Source: MAG-120802 sp049430265
GTDB lineage: Bacteria; Actinomycetota; Actinomycetes; Nanopelagicales; Nanopelagicaceae
Assembly (NCBI GenBank): GCA_049430265.1
Contig: JBMTBW010000007.1
Span: forward strand, 1-37,652
Length of the DNA stretch: 37,652 bases
Direction: 5' to 3'
In this document: in pieces, positions 25,091 through 34,597 of the stretch
Layout: every line of letters starts with the position of its first letter
How positions within the stretch are numbered: the stretch's first letter is position 1
Made by a program: the position numbers and the translations under genes
Notes under the pieces: model-generated
Databases searched by the model: none
What the model saw: only the letters and a program-made list of their open reading frames with translations
Told to the model about the DNA's origin: nothing

Positions 25091-26218
25091 ATGTTCTCAA
25101 AGAAGCGAATCCTCGCAATCTTTACAGCGACAGGACTAGCACTATCTCTAATGAGCGCGCCAGCGTTTGCGAAGGAAGCAGATGGTCCAGTAACGAATCT
25201 TGGAAAGTGCAGCTCACGAAATAAGATTGCATATGATGCTAAGGGAATTGAATATAAGTGCTCCATCGCAGGCGGTGGATTAAAGTGGAAGAAGACCGGC
25301 GGCAAGCAAGGCGCTGGCGCTTCAACTTCAACTTCAACAATTGATACAAAGAAATATGCAAATGTCAGTGGAGTAATCAAGATTGATGGTTCAAGCACAG
25401 TTGCACCACTTACTGGTGTAGCAGCTGAGGCTTTCCAGAAAATATCAAAGACTCAGATCACCGTTGGTATTTCAGGAACTGGTGGAGGACAGACTCGTTT
25501 CTGTAAGGGCGAGCTAGATATTGCAAATGCATCAGCAGCCTATTCAGCAACACAGCGTAAGCAATGCGAAGATGCTGGAATTAAGTTCACCGAACTTCGT
25601 CTAGCAACTGATGCGCTCTCTGTTGTGGTAAACCCACGAAACACCTGGGCAAAGTGCCTAACAGTTGCTGAGCTAAAGAAAATTTGGGAGCCAGGAAGCA
25701 AGGTCAATTACTGGAACCAAGTTCGCGCTGATTTCCCAAGAGTTAAGATGCCGCTATTTGGCGCTGGAACCGATTCAGGAACTTTTGAGTACTTCACAGA
25801 GCAGATCAATGGTCGCCCTGCAAAGCGCTCACGAGTTGATTACACCCCAACAGAGGATGACAACGTCACTGTAAATGGTGTCAAGCGCTCAACTGGCGCT
25901 CTGGGCTACTACGGATTTTCCTACTACAAAGAGAACACCGACATAAATAAGGCAATTGCGATTGACGGCGGTAAGGGATGCGCAGAGCCTTCACTAGAGA
26001 ACGTGCTAAGTGGCGCCTATACCCCACTTGCTCGTCCACTATTTATCTATGTCAATAATGACCAGGTAAAGAAGAATCCTGCAATAATTCCATTCCTTGA
26101 GTTCTACGCAGCAGATCTAAAGAACCTCTCCGAGAAGGCGAAGTTCCTACCCCTAACTGCTGAGCAGACCAAGAAGTTGGAAGCAGATCTTGCTGAACTA
26201 AAGAAGCTTGCCAACTAA
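25091..26218 (+). CDS. pstS: Phosphate ABC transporter substrate-binding protein PstS
   Basis: This 375-residue protein binds phosphate outside the membrane and delivers it to PstCA. A signal peptide covers about 1-27 and ends in AFA, an AxA-type cleavage site, with no lipobox cysteine. A small domain with Cys40 and Cys57 and a GLKWKK end (residues 37-68) follows, then a Gly/Ser/Thr-rich linker (70-86). The binding-protein fold starts with DGSSTVAPLT near 99 and includes GISGTGGGQTRF and GAGTDSGTFEYF, which contact phosphate. GAAAGG-like GAAAGG lies about 9 bases before the ATG. It is the first gene of pstSCAB. Confidence 0.95.
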   Translation: MFSKKRILAIFTATGLALSLMSAPAFAKEADGPVTNLGKCSSRNKIAYDAKGIEYKCSIAGGGLKWKKTGGKQGAGASTSTSTIDTKKYANVSGVIKIDGSSTVAPLTGVAAEAFQKISKTQITVGISGTGGGQTRFCKGELDIANASAAYSATQRKQCEDAGIKFTELRLATDALSVVVNPRNTWAKCLTVAELKKIWEPGSKVNYWNQVRADFPRVKMPLFGAGTDSGTFEYFTEQINGRPAKRSRVDYTPTEDDNVTVNGVKRSTGALGYYGFSYYKENTDINKAIAIDGGKGCAEPSLENVLSGAYTPLARPLFIYVNNDQVKKNPAIIPFLEFYAADLKNLSEKAKFLPLTAEQTKKLEADLAELKKLAN

Positions 26219-26276
26219 GGTAAGGTTTTATTAGTAGCAAAAAGCTTTAAAAGGTTATAACGAAGAGGGGTAGAGG

Positions 26277-27221
26277 ATGAGCACCACAGCACAATCCGGC
26301 AGAGCCGTAATGTCGCTAGCTCCCTCTACCCACCTTCGCAGAAGAAATCTAATTCAATTAGTAATAACCAGATTAATGGCCTCAGCCACTGTAATCTCTG
26401 TGCTGGTCACCGTTGGAATTGTTCTCTCTCTTCTTCCCACCACCTTTAGACTTCTTAGAGAGATAACCACTCAAGTATTTGGAACTGTCTGGGCTCCCTT
26501 ATTTACTCCATCTCAATATGGCATGGCACCTTTATTAACTGGAACTTTTATTATCGTTTCAATTGCCATGGTAATTGCAATTCCAATCGGACTTGCTTCA
26601 GCAATATTCTTAAGTGATTATGCAACTTTTAATCTTCGTCGAATAGTCAAACCAATTCTTGAGATCCTGGCTGGAATCCCAACAGTTGTTCTTGGTCTCT
26701 TTGGTCTTTACGTGGTAAACCCAGAATTTGTCGAGAAGTACTGGCCGATTGGTGAGCCACTGGCATATACCGCCCTTGGCGCAGGGTTGATGACTGGCAT
26801 ATTAATTATTCCGATTATTGCCTCAGTTGCAGATGACGCTCTCTCATCTGTGCCAAGAGCAATGCGTGAGGCGGCTTATGCATTAGGTGCAACGAGGCGA
26901 GAGGTTGCCACGAAAGTAGTTTTAAATGCAGGTCTTTCTGGAGTGGTAGCTGCTTTGATTTTGGCCTTTGCTAGAGCCTTTGGCGAGACCACCATTGCCC
27001 TCATGGTTGCTGGAAGTTATCCAAAGCTATCAGCAAATCCAGGGGATCCAATGCAGACGATGGCATCCTTTATTGGTTTTGCTGGAATCGGTGATGCAGA
27101 AGTTGGTTCATCTGCCTATAACACTATTTTCCTAGTTGGAACTGTCTTATTTACAGTTACTTTGATTCTTAATATCTTGGGAAATAGATTTATCGCAAGA
27201 TTTAGAGAGGTTTATGAGTGA
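26277..27221 (+). CDS. pstC: Phosphate ABC transporter permease PstC
   Basis: This 314-residue protein has six main transmembrane helices and the permease EAA loop (MREAAYALGATRREVATKVV type, near residues 197-216) that contacts PstB. It forms the channel with PstA. The start is supported by GGGGTAGAGG just before the ATG. A gap of 58 bases after pstS carries no clear terminator. It overlaps pstA by 4 bases (GTGA type). Confidence 0.95.
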   Translation: MSTTAQSGRAVMSLAPSTHLRRRNLIQLVITRLMASATVISVLVTVGIVLSLLPTTFRLLREITTQVFGTVWAPLFTPSQYGMAPLLTGTFIIVSIAMVIAIPIGLASAIFLSDYATFNLRRIVKPILEILAGIPTVVLGLFGLYVVNPEFVEKYWPIGEPLAYTALGAGLMTGILIIPIIASVADDALSSVPRAMREAAYALGATRREVATKVVLNAGLSGVVAALILAFARAFGETTIALMVAGSYPKLSANPGDPMQTMASFIGFAGIGDAEVGSSAYNTIFLVGTVLFTVTLILNILGNRFIARFREVYE

Positions 27222-28111
27222 TGGCAACTACTAGCACTTCACTTCAAAGTCGCGTATCACCTGATCGCCGAATTAAAGATTTTGCTTTTACGACATTTCT
27301 TTCGATTAGCATCGTTGCCTCTCTTGCATTTATTTTTTATATCATCTATCGCCTCTATAACAATGCTGGATTCTTACTCTCCTGGGATTTAGTTACATTC
27401 TTTCCCTCCTATGACATTGATACTGCAGGTTTTCAGTCATCAATCATGGGAAGTATCTGGGTAGTTGGATTTGCCACTCTATTTGCAGTTCCTATTGGGG
27501 TAATGACTGCTCTTTATTTAGAAGAGTTTGCTGGAAAACGAAATCGCTTTACCGCGCTCCTTGAGTTAAATATTCAAAACCTTGCAGGTGTCCCAGCTGT
27601 TGTCTTTGGATTAATTGGACTTGCCTTCATTGCTCGCGGCCCACTTAGTTGGGGCTTTACCGTGGGATCAGCTGCCATTGTTCTTGCGATGTTGATTCTT
27701 CCGGTGATCATTATCATCACTCGCGAAGCCATTAGAGCAGTTCCTCCTTCATATAAAGAGGGAGCCCTAGCACTTGGCGCTACGCATTGGCAGGCTGTTA
27801 GTAAGTTAGTTATCCCATCTGCCGTTCCTGGAACTGCAACGGGAACAATTCTTGCGGTATCCCGCGCAATCGGTGAATCAGCCCCCCTACTTCTTCTAGG
27901 AGCTCTCTCCTTTGTAACCTTTAATCCAACTGGTCTAGATAGTGGTTTTACCATCCTGCCGCTAGCGATCTTTAAATATGCCTCAGATTCACGCGAGGAA
28001 TTCCAAGTTCTAGCCTCTGCTGGGAGCTTGATTCTTCTGGCAATTCTCTTTGCCATGAACCTATCTGCAATCTTGCTCCGCGACTACACCTTGAGAAAGA
28101 GGAATGTTTAA
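27218..28111 (+). CDS. pstA: Phosphate ABC transporter permease PstA
   Basis: This 297-residue protein is the second phosphate permease, with six transmembrane helices. The EAA loop is visible as YKEGALALGATHWQAVSKLV (near 178-197), followed by ILAVSRAIGESAPLLLLGA, which is typical of PstA. Start and stop overlap pstC and pstB, so the three are translated as a coupled set. The initiator codon is GTG followed by an ATG, and either could be used. Confidence 0.95.
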   Translation: MMATTSTSLQSRVSPDRRIKDFAFTTFLSISIVASLAFIFYIIYRLYNNAGFLLSWDLVTFFPSYDIDTAGFQSSIMGSIWVVGFATLFAVPIGVMTALYLEEFAGKRNRFTALLELNIQNLAGVPAVVFGLIGLAFIARGPLSWGFTVGSAAIVLAMLILPVIIIITREAIRAVPPSYKEGALALGATHWQAVSKLVIPSAVPGTATGTILAVSRAIGESAPLLLLGALSFVTFNPTGLDSGFTILPLAIFKYASDSREEFQVLASAGSLILLAILFAMNLSAILLRDYTLRKRNV

Positions 28112-29016
28112 TGTCAATGATTTCAAATCAATCACAGGCAAGTAAAGTTGCCGCATCGGAGCAAAAGAAAGGGTCAAACCCAATGAGCAGCTCAACCGCC
28201 AGCAGAAAGCCAAGCGAGCCTTTGAAGTTCGTTGACCCGGTCTTCACGCTCAAAGATGTTGCCGTCTCATATGGCGACTTCGTTGCGGTTAGTGATGTAA
28301 ATATGCAGATTCCATCTCACGACATCACAGCCTTTATCGGCCCATCTGGATGTGGCAAGTCAACACTTCTTAGGACTTTAAATCGAACCAATGACCTAAT
28401 TCCTGGCGCAAAAGTTCATGGCTCACTTTTTTATCATGATGCAGATCTCTATCACCCAAGTGCAAGCGCAGTTGAGGTTAGACGGCGCATAGGTATGGTT
28501 TTCCAGAAGCCAAATCCATTTCCTAAGAGCATCTATGAAAATATCGCCTTTGGTCCAAAAGTAAATGGCAGACCGAAGAAGTCAGAGCTAGATGACATCG
28601 TTGAAAAATCTCTAAAGTCAGCTGCGCTCTGGGATGAAGTTAAAGATCGCTTAAATGAATCAGCACTTGGCCTCTCAGGCGGTCAGCAGCAACGCCTCTG
28701 TATCGCTCGCTCCATTGCCGTTGAGCCAGAGGTTATCTTGATGGATGAGCCTTGTTCAGCACTTGATCCAATTGCCACGCTGCGTATTGAAGAGCTAATG
28801 GCAGAGCTTAAGAAGCAATACACCATTGTTATTGTGACTCACAATATGCAGCAGGCTGCTCGCGTAAGTTCCTACACTGCCTTTTATGTAACTGAGGTTA
28901 ATTTAACTTCAGATCGCCGCACTGGAAAACTTGTGGAATTTAATGAAACCAAGAAGATGTTTAGTACTCCAGATGATGAAAGAACTGAGGCTTACGTAAC
29001 CGGCAAGATGGGTTAA
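28111..29016 (+). CDS. pstB: Phosphate ABC transporter ATP-binding protein PstB
   Basis: This 301-residue protein is the ATPase of the phosphate transporter. Walker A GPSGCGKST is near residue 88, the Q-loop lies in VFQKPNPFPKS, the signature is LSGGQQQRLCIARS, and Walker B with the D-loop is VILMDEPCSALDP. The first 45 residues are a Ser/Lys-rich extension not needed for the fold; Met25 at 28183 is an alternative start, with AAAGGG about 9 bases before it. The first ATG also has a GAGG site and overlaps the pstA stop. An intrinsic terminator follows at 29033. Confidence 0.95.
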   Translation: MSMISNQSQASKVAASEQKKGSNPMSSSTASRKPSEPLKFVDPVFTLKDVAVSYGDFVAVSDVNMQIPSHDITAFIGPSGCGKSTLLRTLNRTNDLIPGAKVHGSLFYHDADLYHPSASAVEVRRRIGMVFQKPNPFPKSIYENIAFGPKVNGRPKKSELDDIVEKSLKSAALWDEVKDRLNESALGLSGGQQQRLCIARSIAVEPEVILMDEPCSALDPIATLRIEELMAELKKQYTIVIVTHNMQQAARVSSYTAFYVTEVNLTSDRRTGKLVEFNETKKMFSTPDDERTEAYVTGKMG

Positions 29017-29032
29017 CTCCTAAGAAATAAAT

Positions 29033-29066
29033 AATCCTGGGATTTCGAGGGGTCCTGGGATTTTTT
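29033..29066 (+). terminator. Terminator of the pst operon
   Basis: A 10-bp stem with two G-T pairs (29033-29042 AATCCTGGGA with 29053-29062 TCCTGGGATT) has a 10-base loop, and the 3' arm runs into TTTTTT. It lies 17 bases after the pstB stop and before the convergent tRNA-Arg. Confidence 0.75.
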
Positions 29067-29082
29067 ATTGCCTAAAACAATG

Positions 29083-29156
29083 CGCGCCCGGCAGGAATCG
29101 AACCTGCGACAACCCGCTTAGAAGGCGGGTGCTCTATCCAACTGAGCTACGGGCGC
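29083..29156 (-). tRNA. tRNA-Arg (anticodon TCT)
   Basis: A complete cloverleaf is seen on the minus strand: acceptor GCGCCCG/CGGGCGC, anticodon stem CCCGC/GCGGG closing the loop CTTCTAA, and T loop TTCGATT. Loop positions 34-36 read TCT, which decodes AGA. CCA is not encoded. It converges with the pst operon and is divergent from ettA. Confidence 0.96.
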
Positions 29157-29219
29157 ATTTACCGACCTAAGTCTATCTAGTGCCAAGTAATGCTCGGATA
29201 AACGATAAGGTTTCGCCTC

Positions 29220-30887
29220 GTGGCAGAGTTCATTTACACAATGAAGAAGGCGCGTAAGGCGCATGGCGATAAGGTCATTCTTGATGATGTGACTTTGATG
29301 TTTCTGCCCGGGGCAAAAATCGGCGTTCTTGGACCAAATGGCGCTGGAAAATCAACGGTCTTGCAGATTATGGCCGGTTTGCAGCAACCATCAAATGGTG
29401 AAGCCTATTTAAGCCCTGGATATAGCGTGGGGATTTTGTTACAAGAGCCGCCGCTTAGTGAAGATAAGAATGTTTTGGAAAATGTCCAAGAGGGAGTGGC
29501 CGAAACTATTGCCCTACTTGATCGCTTCAACAAAGTATCCGAGGAGATGGCAAGCCCTGATGCTGATTATGACAAGTTGCTAGCAGAGATGGGAAGCTTG
29601 CAAGAAAAGCTTGATCACCTAAGTGCTTGGGATTTAGATTCACAGTTAGAGCAAGCAATGGACGCTCTTAGATGTCCGCCCCCTGATGCTGATGTCAAGG
29701 TTTTATCAGGTGGTGAGAGAAGAAGAGTTGCGTTATGTAAATTGCTATTGCAAAAGCCAGATCTACTTCTACTTGATGAGCCAACAAACCATCTTGATGC
29801 CGAATCTGTGTTATGGCTTGAGCAATTTCTTTCAAAGTATGAAGGAACAGTTGTTGCAATCACCCATGATCGCTACTTCCTAGATAACGTAGCACAATGG
29901 ATTTTGGAGTTAGATCGAGGACGCGCTTATCCTTATGAAGGAAACTACTCGACATATCTTGAAACAAAGGCAGCCAGGCTAAAAGTTGAGGGACAAAAAG
30001 ATGCTAAGCGAGCAAAGCGATTGGCAGAGGAGCTCGATTGGGTACGGCAGAATGCTAAAGGGCGCCAAGTTAAGTCAAAGTCGCGTCTTGCAAGATATGA
30101 GGAGATGGCAGCAGAGGCTGAGAAGGCTAGAAAGCTTGATTTTGAAGAGATTCAAATCCCTATGGGACCAAGGCTTGGAAATATTGTTGTTGATGTCGAA
30201 AACCTTTCAAAAGGTTTTGGTGATCGCCTCCTAATTGATGATCTCTCATTCTCACTACCACGAAATGGAATTGTCGGAGTTATTGGGCCAAATGGCGCTG
30301 GAAAAACCACTTTATTTAAGATGATCCTAGGACTTGAAACACCAGATTCAGGAAGTATTAAAGTCGGCGAGACGGTAAAGGTTTCCTACGTCGATCAATC
30401 AAGATCAGGAATTGATCCAAAGAAATCACTATGGGAAGTTGTCTCAGATGGCCTTGATTTTATGAAGGTTGGCGCAGTTGAAATGCCAAGTAGAGCTTAT
30501 GTCTCTGCCTTTGGTTTTAAAGGACCAGATCAACAGAAAGCTGCTGGAGTTTTATCAGGGGGAGAGCGCAATAGATTAAATCTTGCACTCACCCTAAAGA
30601 TGGGTGGAAATCTTCTACTTCTAGATGAGCCAACTAATGATCTAGATGTTGAAACACTTGGATCACTAGAAAATGCTCTTCTAGAGTTTCCAGGATGTGC
30701 GGTAGTAATCTCACATGATCGTTGGTTTTTAGATCGTGTGGCAACTCATATCTTGGCCTATGAAGGAGAGTCGCAGTGGTTCTGGTTTGAAGGAAACTTT
30801 GAATCTTATGAGAAAAATAAAATTGAACGTCTTGGCGCTGAAGCTGCTCGTCCTCATAGAGTCACCTATAGGAAGTTAACTAGATGA
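29220..30887 (+). CDS. ettA: Energy-dependent translational throttle protein EttA (ABC-F)
   Basis: This 555-residue protein has two ABC domains on one chain and no membrane part, as expected of ABC-F factors that bind the ribosomal E site. The first domain has Walker A GPNGAGKST near 37-45, signature LSGGERRRVALC and Walker B LLLLDEPTNHLD. An arm region between (about 90-145) is typical of EttA. The second domain repeats GPNGAGKTT, LSGGERNRLNLA and LLLLDEPTNDLD. The start is GTG with AAGG about 10 bases before. It overlaps the following thioesterase gene by 4 bases, the first of a series of such overlaps down to the MFS gene. Confidence 0.96.
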   Translation: MAEFIYTMKKARKAHGDKVILDDVTLMFLPGAKIGVLGPNGAGKSTVLQIMAGLQQPSNGEAYLSPGYSVGILLQEPPLSEDKNVLENVQEGVAETIALLDRFNKVSEEMASPDADYDKLLAEMGSLQEKLDHLSAWDLDSQLEQAMDALRCPPPDADVKVLSGGERRRVALCKLLLQKPDLLLLDEPTNHLDAESVLWLEQFLSKYEGTVVAITHDRYFLDNVAQWILELDRGRAYPYEGNYSTYLETKAARLKVEGQKDAKRAKRLAEELDWVRQNAKGRQVKSKSRLARYEEMAAEAEKARKLDFEEIQIPMGPRLGNIVVDVENLSKGFGDRLLIDDLSFSLPRNGIVGVIGPNGAGKTTLFKMILGLETPDSGSIKVGETVKVSYVDQSRSGIDPKKSLWEVVSDGLDFMKVGAVEMPSRAYVSAFGFKGPDQQKAAGVLSGGERNRLNLALTLKMGGNLLLLDEPTNDLDVETLGSLENALLEFPGCAVVISHDRWFLDRVATHILAYEGESQWFWFEGNFESYEKNKIERLGAEAARPHRVTYRKLTR

Positions 30888-31294
30888 GATCGCTTCATAA
30901 AGCTCTTGTTCGCTGGGATGATCTTGATGCGATGAGCCATGTAAACAATGCTAAGTATCTAACCTTGGCTCAAGAGGCTAGATTTGAATGGTCTTTTTAT
31001 TCTCATGTGAGTAAAGGCGAAATTCCTGGAATTTTAGAGATGGTGGTGGCAAGAGCTGAGATAGATTTTATTGCTCCAATCTTGCAAGGTGGATTCTTTG
31101 TCGATGTTGAGCTCTGGGTGGAATCAATCGGCAACTCATCATTTGTAATGGGCTATGAGATAAAAAGTGGTGACACAATTTATGCTCGGATTAAGTCGGT
31201 TCAAGTAGGAATTGATAAGGAGAGCGGAAAATCGCGCCCACTTGAGGCAAGCGAGCGAGCTTTTCTTGAGAAATATTTAGAGGTGAAGAGTTGA
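30884..31294 (+). CDS. Acyl-CoA thioesterase, hot-dog 4HBT (YbgC/FadM-like)
   Basis: This 136-residue protein is a typical 4-hydroxybenzoyl-CoA-type thioesterase. The N-terminal RWDDLDAMSHVNNAKYL contains the active-site Asp and the HVNNxxY pattern of the family. The central ARAEIDFIAPI strand and the C-terminal RIKSVQVGID strand complete the fold. It would hydrolyse a medium- or long-chain acyl-CoA; the exact substrate is not known. It overlaps ettA and the GH13 gene by 4 bases each. Confidence 0.88.
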   Translation: MRSLHKALVRWDDLDAMSHVNNAKYLTLAQEARFEWSFYSHVSKGEIPGILEMVVARAEIDFIAPILQGGFFVDVELWVESIGNSSFVMGYEIKSGDTIYARIKSVQVGIDKESGKSRPLEASERAFLEKYLEVKS

Positions 31295-32997
31295 GTTCAA
31301 AACTTGCTCCCAGAGGGCAGCGGCCTTGGTGGAGAGATGCTGTTACCTATCAGATCTATATCCGCTCCTTTGCTGATTCAAATGGTGATGGAATTGGAGA
31401 TGTTGGCGGGATTAGATCAAAGCTGGGATATCTAAAGAAGCTTGGAGTTGATGCCATCTGGATCACCCCTTGGTATCCATCACCACAAAAAGATCATGGC
31501 TATGACGTTGCTGATTATTTAGATATTGAACCTGATTATGGAACTTTAAAAGAGGGCGAGTTATTAATAAAAGAAGCTCATGATCTAGGCATTAAAGTAA
31601 TTATCGATATCGTTCCAAATCACACCTCTGATCAACATAAGTGGTTTAAAGAGGCACTTGCTGCCAATCCAGGATCAGCTGCAAGAGATAGATATATTTT
31701 TAGAGAAGGTAAAGGTAAAAACGGGGAGCTGCCTCCTAATAATTGGCAGGCAGTCTTTGGTGGCCCTGCCTGGAAGAGAGTTACTGAATCTGATGGCAAG
31801 CAAGGACAGTGGTATCTACATCTCTTTGCTGTTGAGCAACCAGATTTGAATTGGGAAAATAATGAAGTAGTGAAACACTTTGAAGATGTTTTAAAATTCT
31901 GGCTCGATAAGGGCGTGGATGGATTTCGAATTGATGTGGCTCATGGAATGTTTAAAGAAAGTGGCCTTCCCGATGTTCGAAGCAGTTGGATAGAAAAGAT
32001 ATTTGGCAAGAATAATCTCACTCGAATGTTAAGCCCCGAACATAAGCCATTCTGGGATCAAGAGGGAGTCCACGATATCTATCGCAGCTGGAGAAAGATT
32101 CTTGACTCATATGATGGTGATCGAATGGCGGTTGCGGAGGCTTGGGTGAGCCCTGCTTCAAGAATTGCAAAGTATGTAAGAAGCGATGAGCTACAAAACT
32201 CCTTTAACTTTGAGATGCTCACCACCCTATGGAAAGCCGATCAAATAAAGGAAAAAATCAATAATTCCATCGGCGCCTTAGCTGAAGTCGGAGCGCCAAC
32301 TTCCTGGGTATTTAATAACCATGATGTGGTTCGCTCCGTTGATCGCCTTGATTTAGGTTTAACAAATCATGGTGATACCACTTTTTCTCGCCATGGCGAT
32401 GTCAACAAACTAGATATTGCAAGAGGAACCCTTCGAGCAAAGAGTGCAACGCTTATGGCTCTTGCTCTTCCAGGAGGAACTTATCTCTATCAAGGTGAAG
32501 AGCTAGGACTTCCTGAGGTTAGAGATATTCCAGAGGATCGATTAACTGATCCAAGATGGAAGATGAGCAACTACAAAGATCGAGGAAGAGACGGTTGCAG
32601 AGTCCCAATTCCTTGGAAGAGTGATTCGAGTGGCGCATTTGGTTTTTCATCAAATGAGAATTTAACTCCAGAGCAGGCCTGGTTACCACCCAGTTCCTGG
32701 TGGGGAAAATACTCTGCCGAATCTCAAGAAAGTGATCCAAACTCGACTCTAAATGTTTATCGCAAAGCGCTCGCTATTAGAAAAAATGAACCAGGACTTG
32801 GTGACGGGGCTATGGAGTGGATTGATGCGCCAAAACAAGTCGTTGCATTTAGAAGGGGTGAAGACTTTGCTTGCTATATTAATTTTGGAAGTGAGATAGA
32901 GCTACCAAAGAATGCACAAGTCCTTCATTCAAGCGCCCCGCTTAGTGGAAATCGACTACCAACTGATACTGCAGTCTGGCTAAGAGTAAGCAAGTGA
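31291..32997 (+). CDS. GH13 alpha-glucosidase (oligo-1,6-glucosidase/AglA type)
   Basis: This 568-residue glycoside hydrolase has the four GH13 regions in order: DIVPNH at 106-111, GFRIDVAH at 211-218 with nucleophile Asp215, VAEAW at 281-285 with acid/base Glu283, and FNNHDVVR at 341-348 with Asp345. Subfamily features such as QPDLNWEN (183-190) and the final beta domain fit alpha-glucosidases that cut maltose, isomaltose or similar oligosaccharides. There is no signal peptide, so it acts inside the cell on imported sugars. The start is a TTG overlapping the thioesterase stop. The following gene is an MFS transporter, with a 4-base overlap, which may move a related sugar or a product. Confidence 0.93.
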   Translation: MSSKLAPRGQRPWWRDAVTYQIYIRSFADSNGDGIGDVGGIRSKLGYLKKLGVDAIWITPWYPSPQKDHGYDVADYLDIEPDYGTLKEGELLIKEAHDLGIKVIIDIVPNHTSDQHKWFKEALAANPGSAARDRYIFREGKGKNGELPPNNWQAVFGGPAWKRVTESDGKQGQWYLHLFAVEQPDLNWENNEVVKHFEDVLKFWLDKGVDGFRIDVAHGMFKESGLPDVRSSWIEKIFGKNNLTRMLSPEHKPFWDQEGVHDIYRSWRKILDSYDGDRMAVAEAWVSPASRIAKYVRSDELQNSFNFEMLTTLWKADQIKEKINNSIGALAEVGAPTSWVFNNHDVVRSVDRLDLGLTNHGDTTFSRHGDVNKLDIARGTLRAKSATLMALALPGGTYLYQGEELGLPEVRDIPEDRLTDPRWKMSNYKDRGRDGCRVPIPWKSDSSGAFGFSSNENLTPEQAWLPPSSWWGKYSAESQESDPNSTLNVYRKALAIRKNEPGLGDGAMEWIDAPKQVVAFRRGEDFACYINFGSEIELPKNAQVLHSSAPLSGNRLPTDTAVWLRVSK

Positions 32998-34211
32998 GTA
33001 GCAATACTGCCCTGCAAGAAAAAACTGTAAAGGTTCTAGCAACTGCGCAGGTATTAAATGGAGTAGGAGTTGCCGGAACTGTTGCAGCAGGATCACTTCT
33101 TGTTGCATCAATAACTAACTCTGAGACTCTGGCCGGCCTTGCTCAGACTTCTTCAGTGCTAGGAGCGGCAGCTCTTGCCCTGCCACTTGCCCGCCTAACA
33201 AGTCGGGGAGGTAGGCGCCTTGCTCTCTCAGTTGGCCTAATTTCTGGCGTATTTGGCTCACTTCTTGCAATCTTTGGCGGCTCAAGAGAGAACATATATT
33301 TAATGCTTACTGGAACATTTCTAGTTGGAGCAGCCTCTGCTGCTGGTTATCAAGCAAGATTTGCCGCAATTGATCTTGCTACAAATGAAAAACGAGCCAA
33401 GCAACTCTCATTTGTGGTCTGGGGATCAACTATTGGCGCTGTTACTGGACCAAATTTAATGGAGCCTTCCGGGAATTTAGCAGAATCATTCGGGCTTCCA
33501 AGACTTACGGGTCCGTATTTGATTTCCGCTGTGACTTTAGCTCTTGCTGTTCTTGTCATCCAGTTATTTCTAAGGCCAGATCCCTATCTAACTGCAGCAA
33601 AGGATTCAGGAGCAGCAACTCTTCCGAGAGTCAAGACAAAGGTTGCCCTCAAGCATATTCGCTCCAATGCCAGAGCCTTATTTGCTATTGCCTCAATTGC
33701 TATTGGCCACATTGCAATGGTTGCAGTAATGGTGATGACGCCCGTTCATATGGCCCATGTTGATGTAACTTTAACCATAATTGGTTTGGTAATTAGCGTT
33801 CATGTTCTTGGTATGTACGCCTTCTCGCCACTTGTGGGAGCCCTAACTGATCGTCTTGGAAGATTAAGAGTTATCCAAATAGGTGTAGCAATACTTCTAT
33901 CTTCAGCTCTTATATCAGGGTTTGCTAGAGCAGATGATGCAATAACTCTAGGAATTGGATTATTCCTTCTCGGTCTTGGTTGGTCCTGCACGCTAATTGC
34001 CGGCTCTGCGCTATTAACCGAATCTGTATCACCAGAGTTTAAAAGTGCATCGCAAGGCGCTAGCGATCTTGTCATGAATCTCTCTGGAGCAAGCGGCGGA
34101 GCAATTGCTGGAGTTGTTATCGCAACTCTTTCTTATGGCTGGCTCTGTCTATTATCAGCAATTCCGGTAGCTCTTCTTGGTCTTTGGTCGCTAAAAATTA
34201 AAGCCAGATAG
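32994..34211 (+). CDS. MFS transporter
   Basis: This 405-residue protein has about 12 transmembrane helices in two halves. An MFS-type loop with ARLTSRGGRR (about residues 66-75) follows helix 2, and the equivalent GALTDRLGRLR is in the second half (near 283-293). The substrate is unknown; drug efflux or sugar export is possible. The start GTG overlaps the GH13 stop by 4 bases, so it belongs to the same operon. In other actinobacteria a transporter of this kind is often found between the alpha-glucosidase and hemoglobin genes. Confidence 0.85.
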   Translation: MSSNTALQEKTVKVLATAQVLNGVGVAGTVAAGSLLVASITNSETLAGLAQTSSVLGAAALALPLARLTSRGGRRLALSVGLISGVFGSLLAIFGGSRENIYLMLTGTFLVGAASAAGYQARFAAIDLATNEKRAKQLSFVVWGSTIGAVTGPNLMEPSGNLAESFGLPRLTGPYLISAVTLALAVLVIQLFLRPDPYLTAAKDSGAATLPRVKTKVALKHIRSNARALFAIASIAIGHIAMVAVMVMTPVHMAHVDVTLTIIGLVISVHVLGMYAFSPLVGALTDRLGRLRVIQIGVAILLSSALISGFARADDAITLGIGLFLLGLGWSCTLIAGSALLTESVSPEFKSASQGASDLVMNLSGASGGAIAGVVIATLSYGWLCLLSAIPVALLGLWSLKIKAR

Positions 34212-34219
34212 CACTTTTT

Positions 34220-34597
34220 ATGAGTCTCTATGAGCAGATGGGCGGAAGAAAAACCTTTGAGAATTTAGTCTCACACTTTTATGCTCTCGTTGCATCAGAT
34301 CCAGTACTTCGTCCGATGTATCCTGATGATGATTTTAAAGGAGCAGCGGAGCGATTGTTAATGTTTCTTGAGCAGTATTGGGGAGGGCCAAATACCTATA
34401 GCCAGTTAAGAGGACATCCCAGACTTCGCATGCGACATGCGCAATTTAAAATTGGTGATAAAGAGAGGGATGTCTGGCTCTCTCATATGAAATCAGCAGT
34501 TGACTCACTTGAGATGGATAATGAGATGCGAGAGCAGCTCTGGAGTTATTTAGTAATGGCTGCTAATTCAATGGTCAATCAAGAACGAGATTTTTGA
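34220..34597 (+). CDS. glbO: Group II truncated hemoglobin (HbO)
   Basis: This 125-residue heme protein matches mycobacterial HbO. The expected residues are present: Tyr21 (B10), Tyr34 (CD1), the proximal His73 (F8) within RMRHAQFKIG, and Trp86 (G8). It probably handles oxygen, nitric oxide or peroxide near the membrane. The start is 8 bases after the MFS stop. The end overlaps the convergent MscS gene by 19 bases. Neighbouring GH13, HNH and pepN genes follow the order seen in M. tuberculosis, from memory. Confidence 0.94.
   Translation: MSLYEQMGGRKTFENLVSHFYALVASDPVLRPMYPDDDFKGAAERLLMFLEQYWGGPNTYSQLRGHPRLRMRHAQFKIGDKERDVWLSHMKSAVDSLEMDNEMREQLWSYLVMAANSMVNQERDF

Noticed and set aside
29083..29156. 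tRNA-Arg as an integration site beside the pst operon.
   Set aside because: Neighbours are conserved core genes on both sides and no repeated tRNA end was found.
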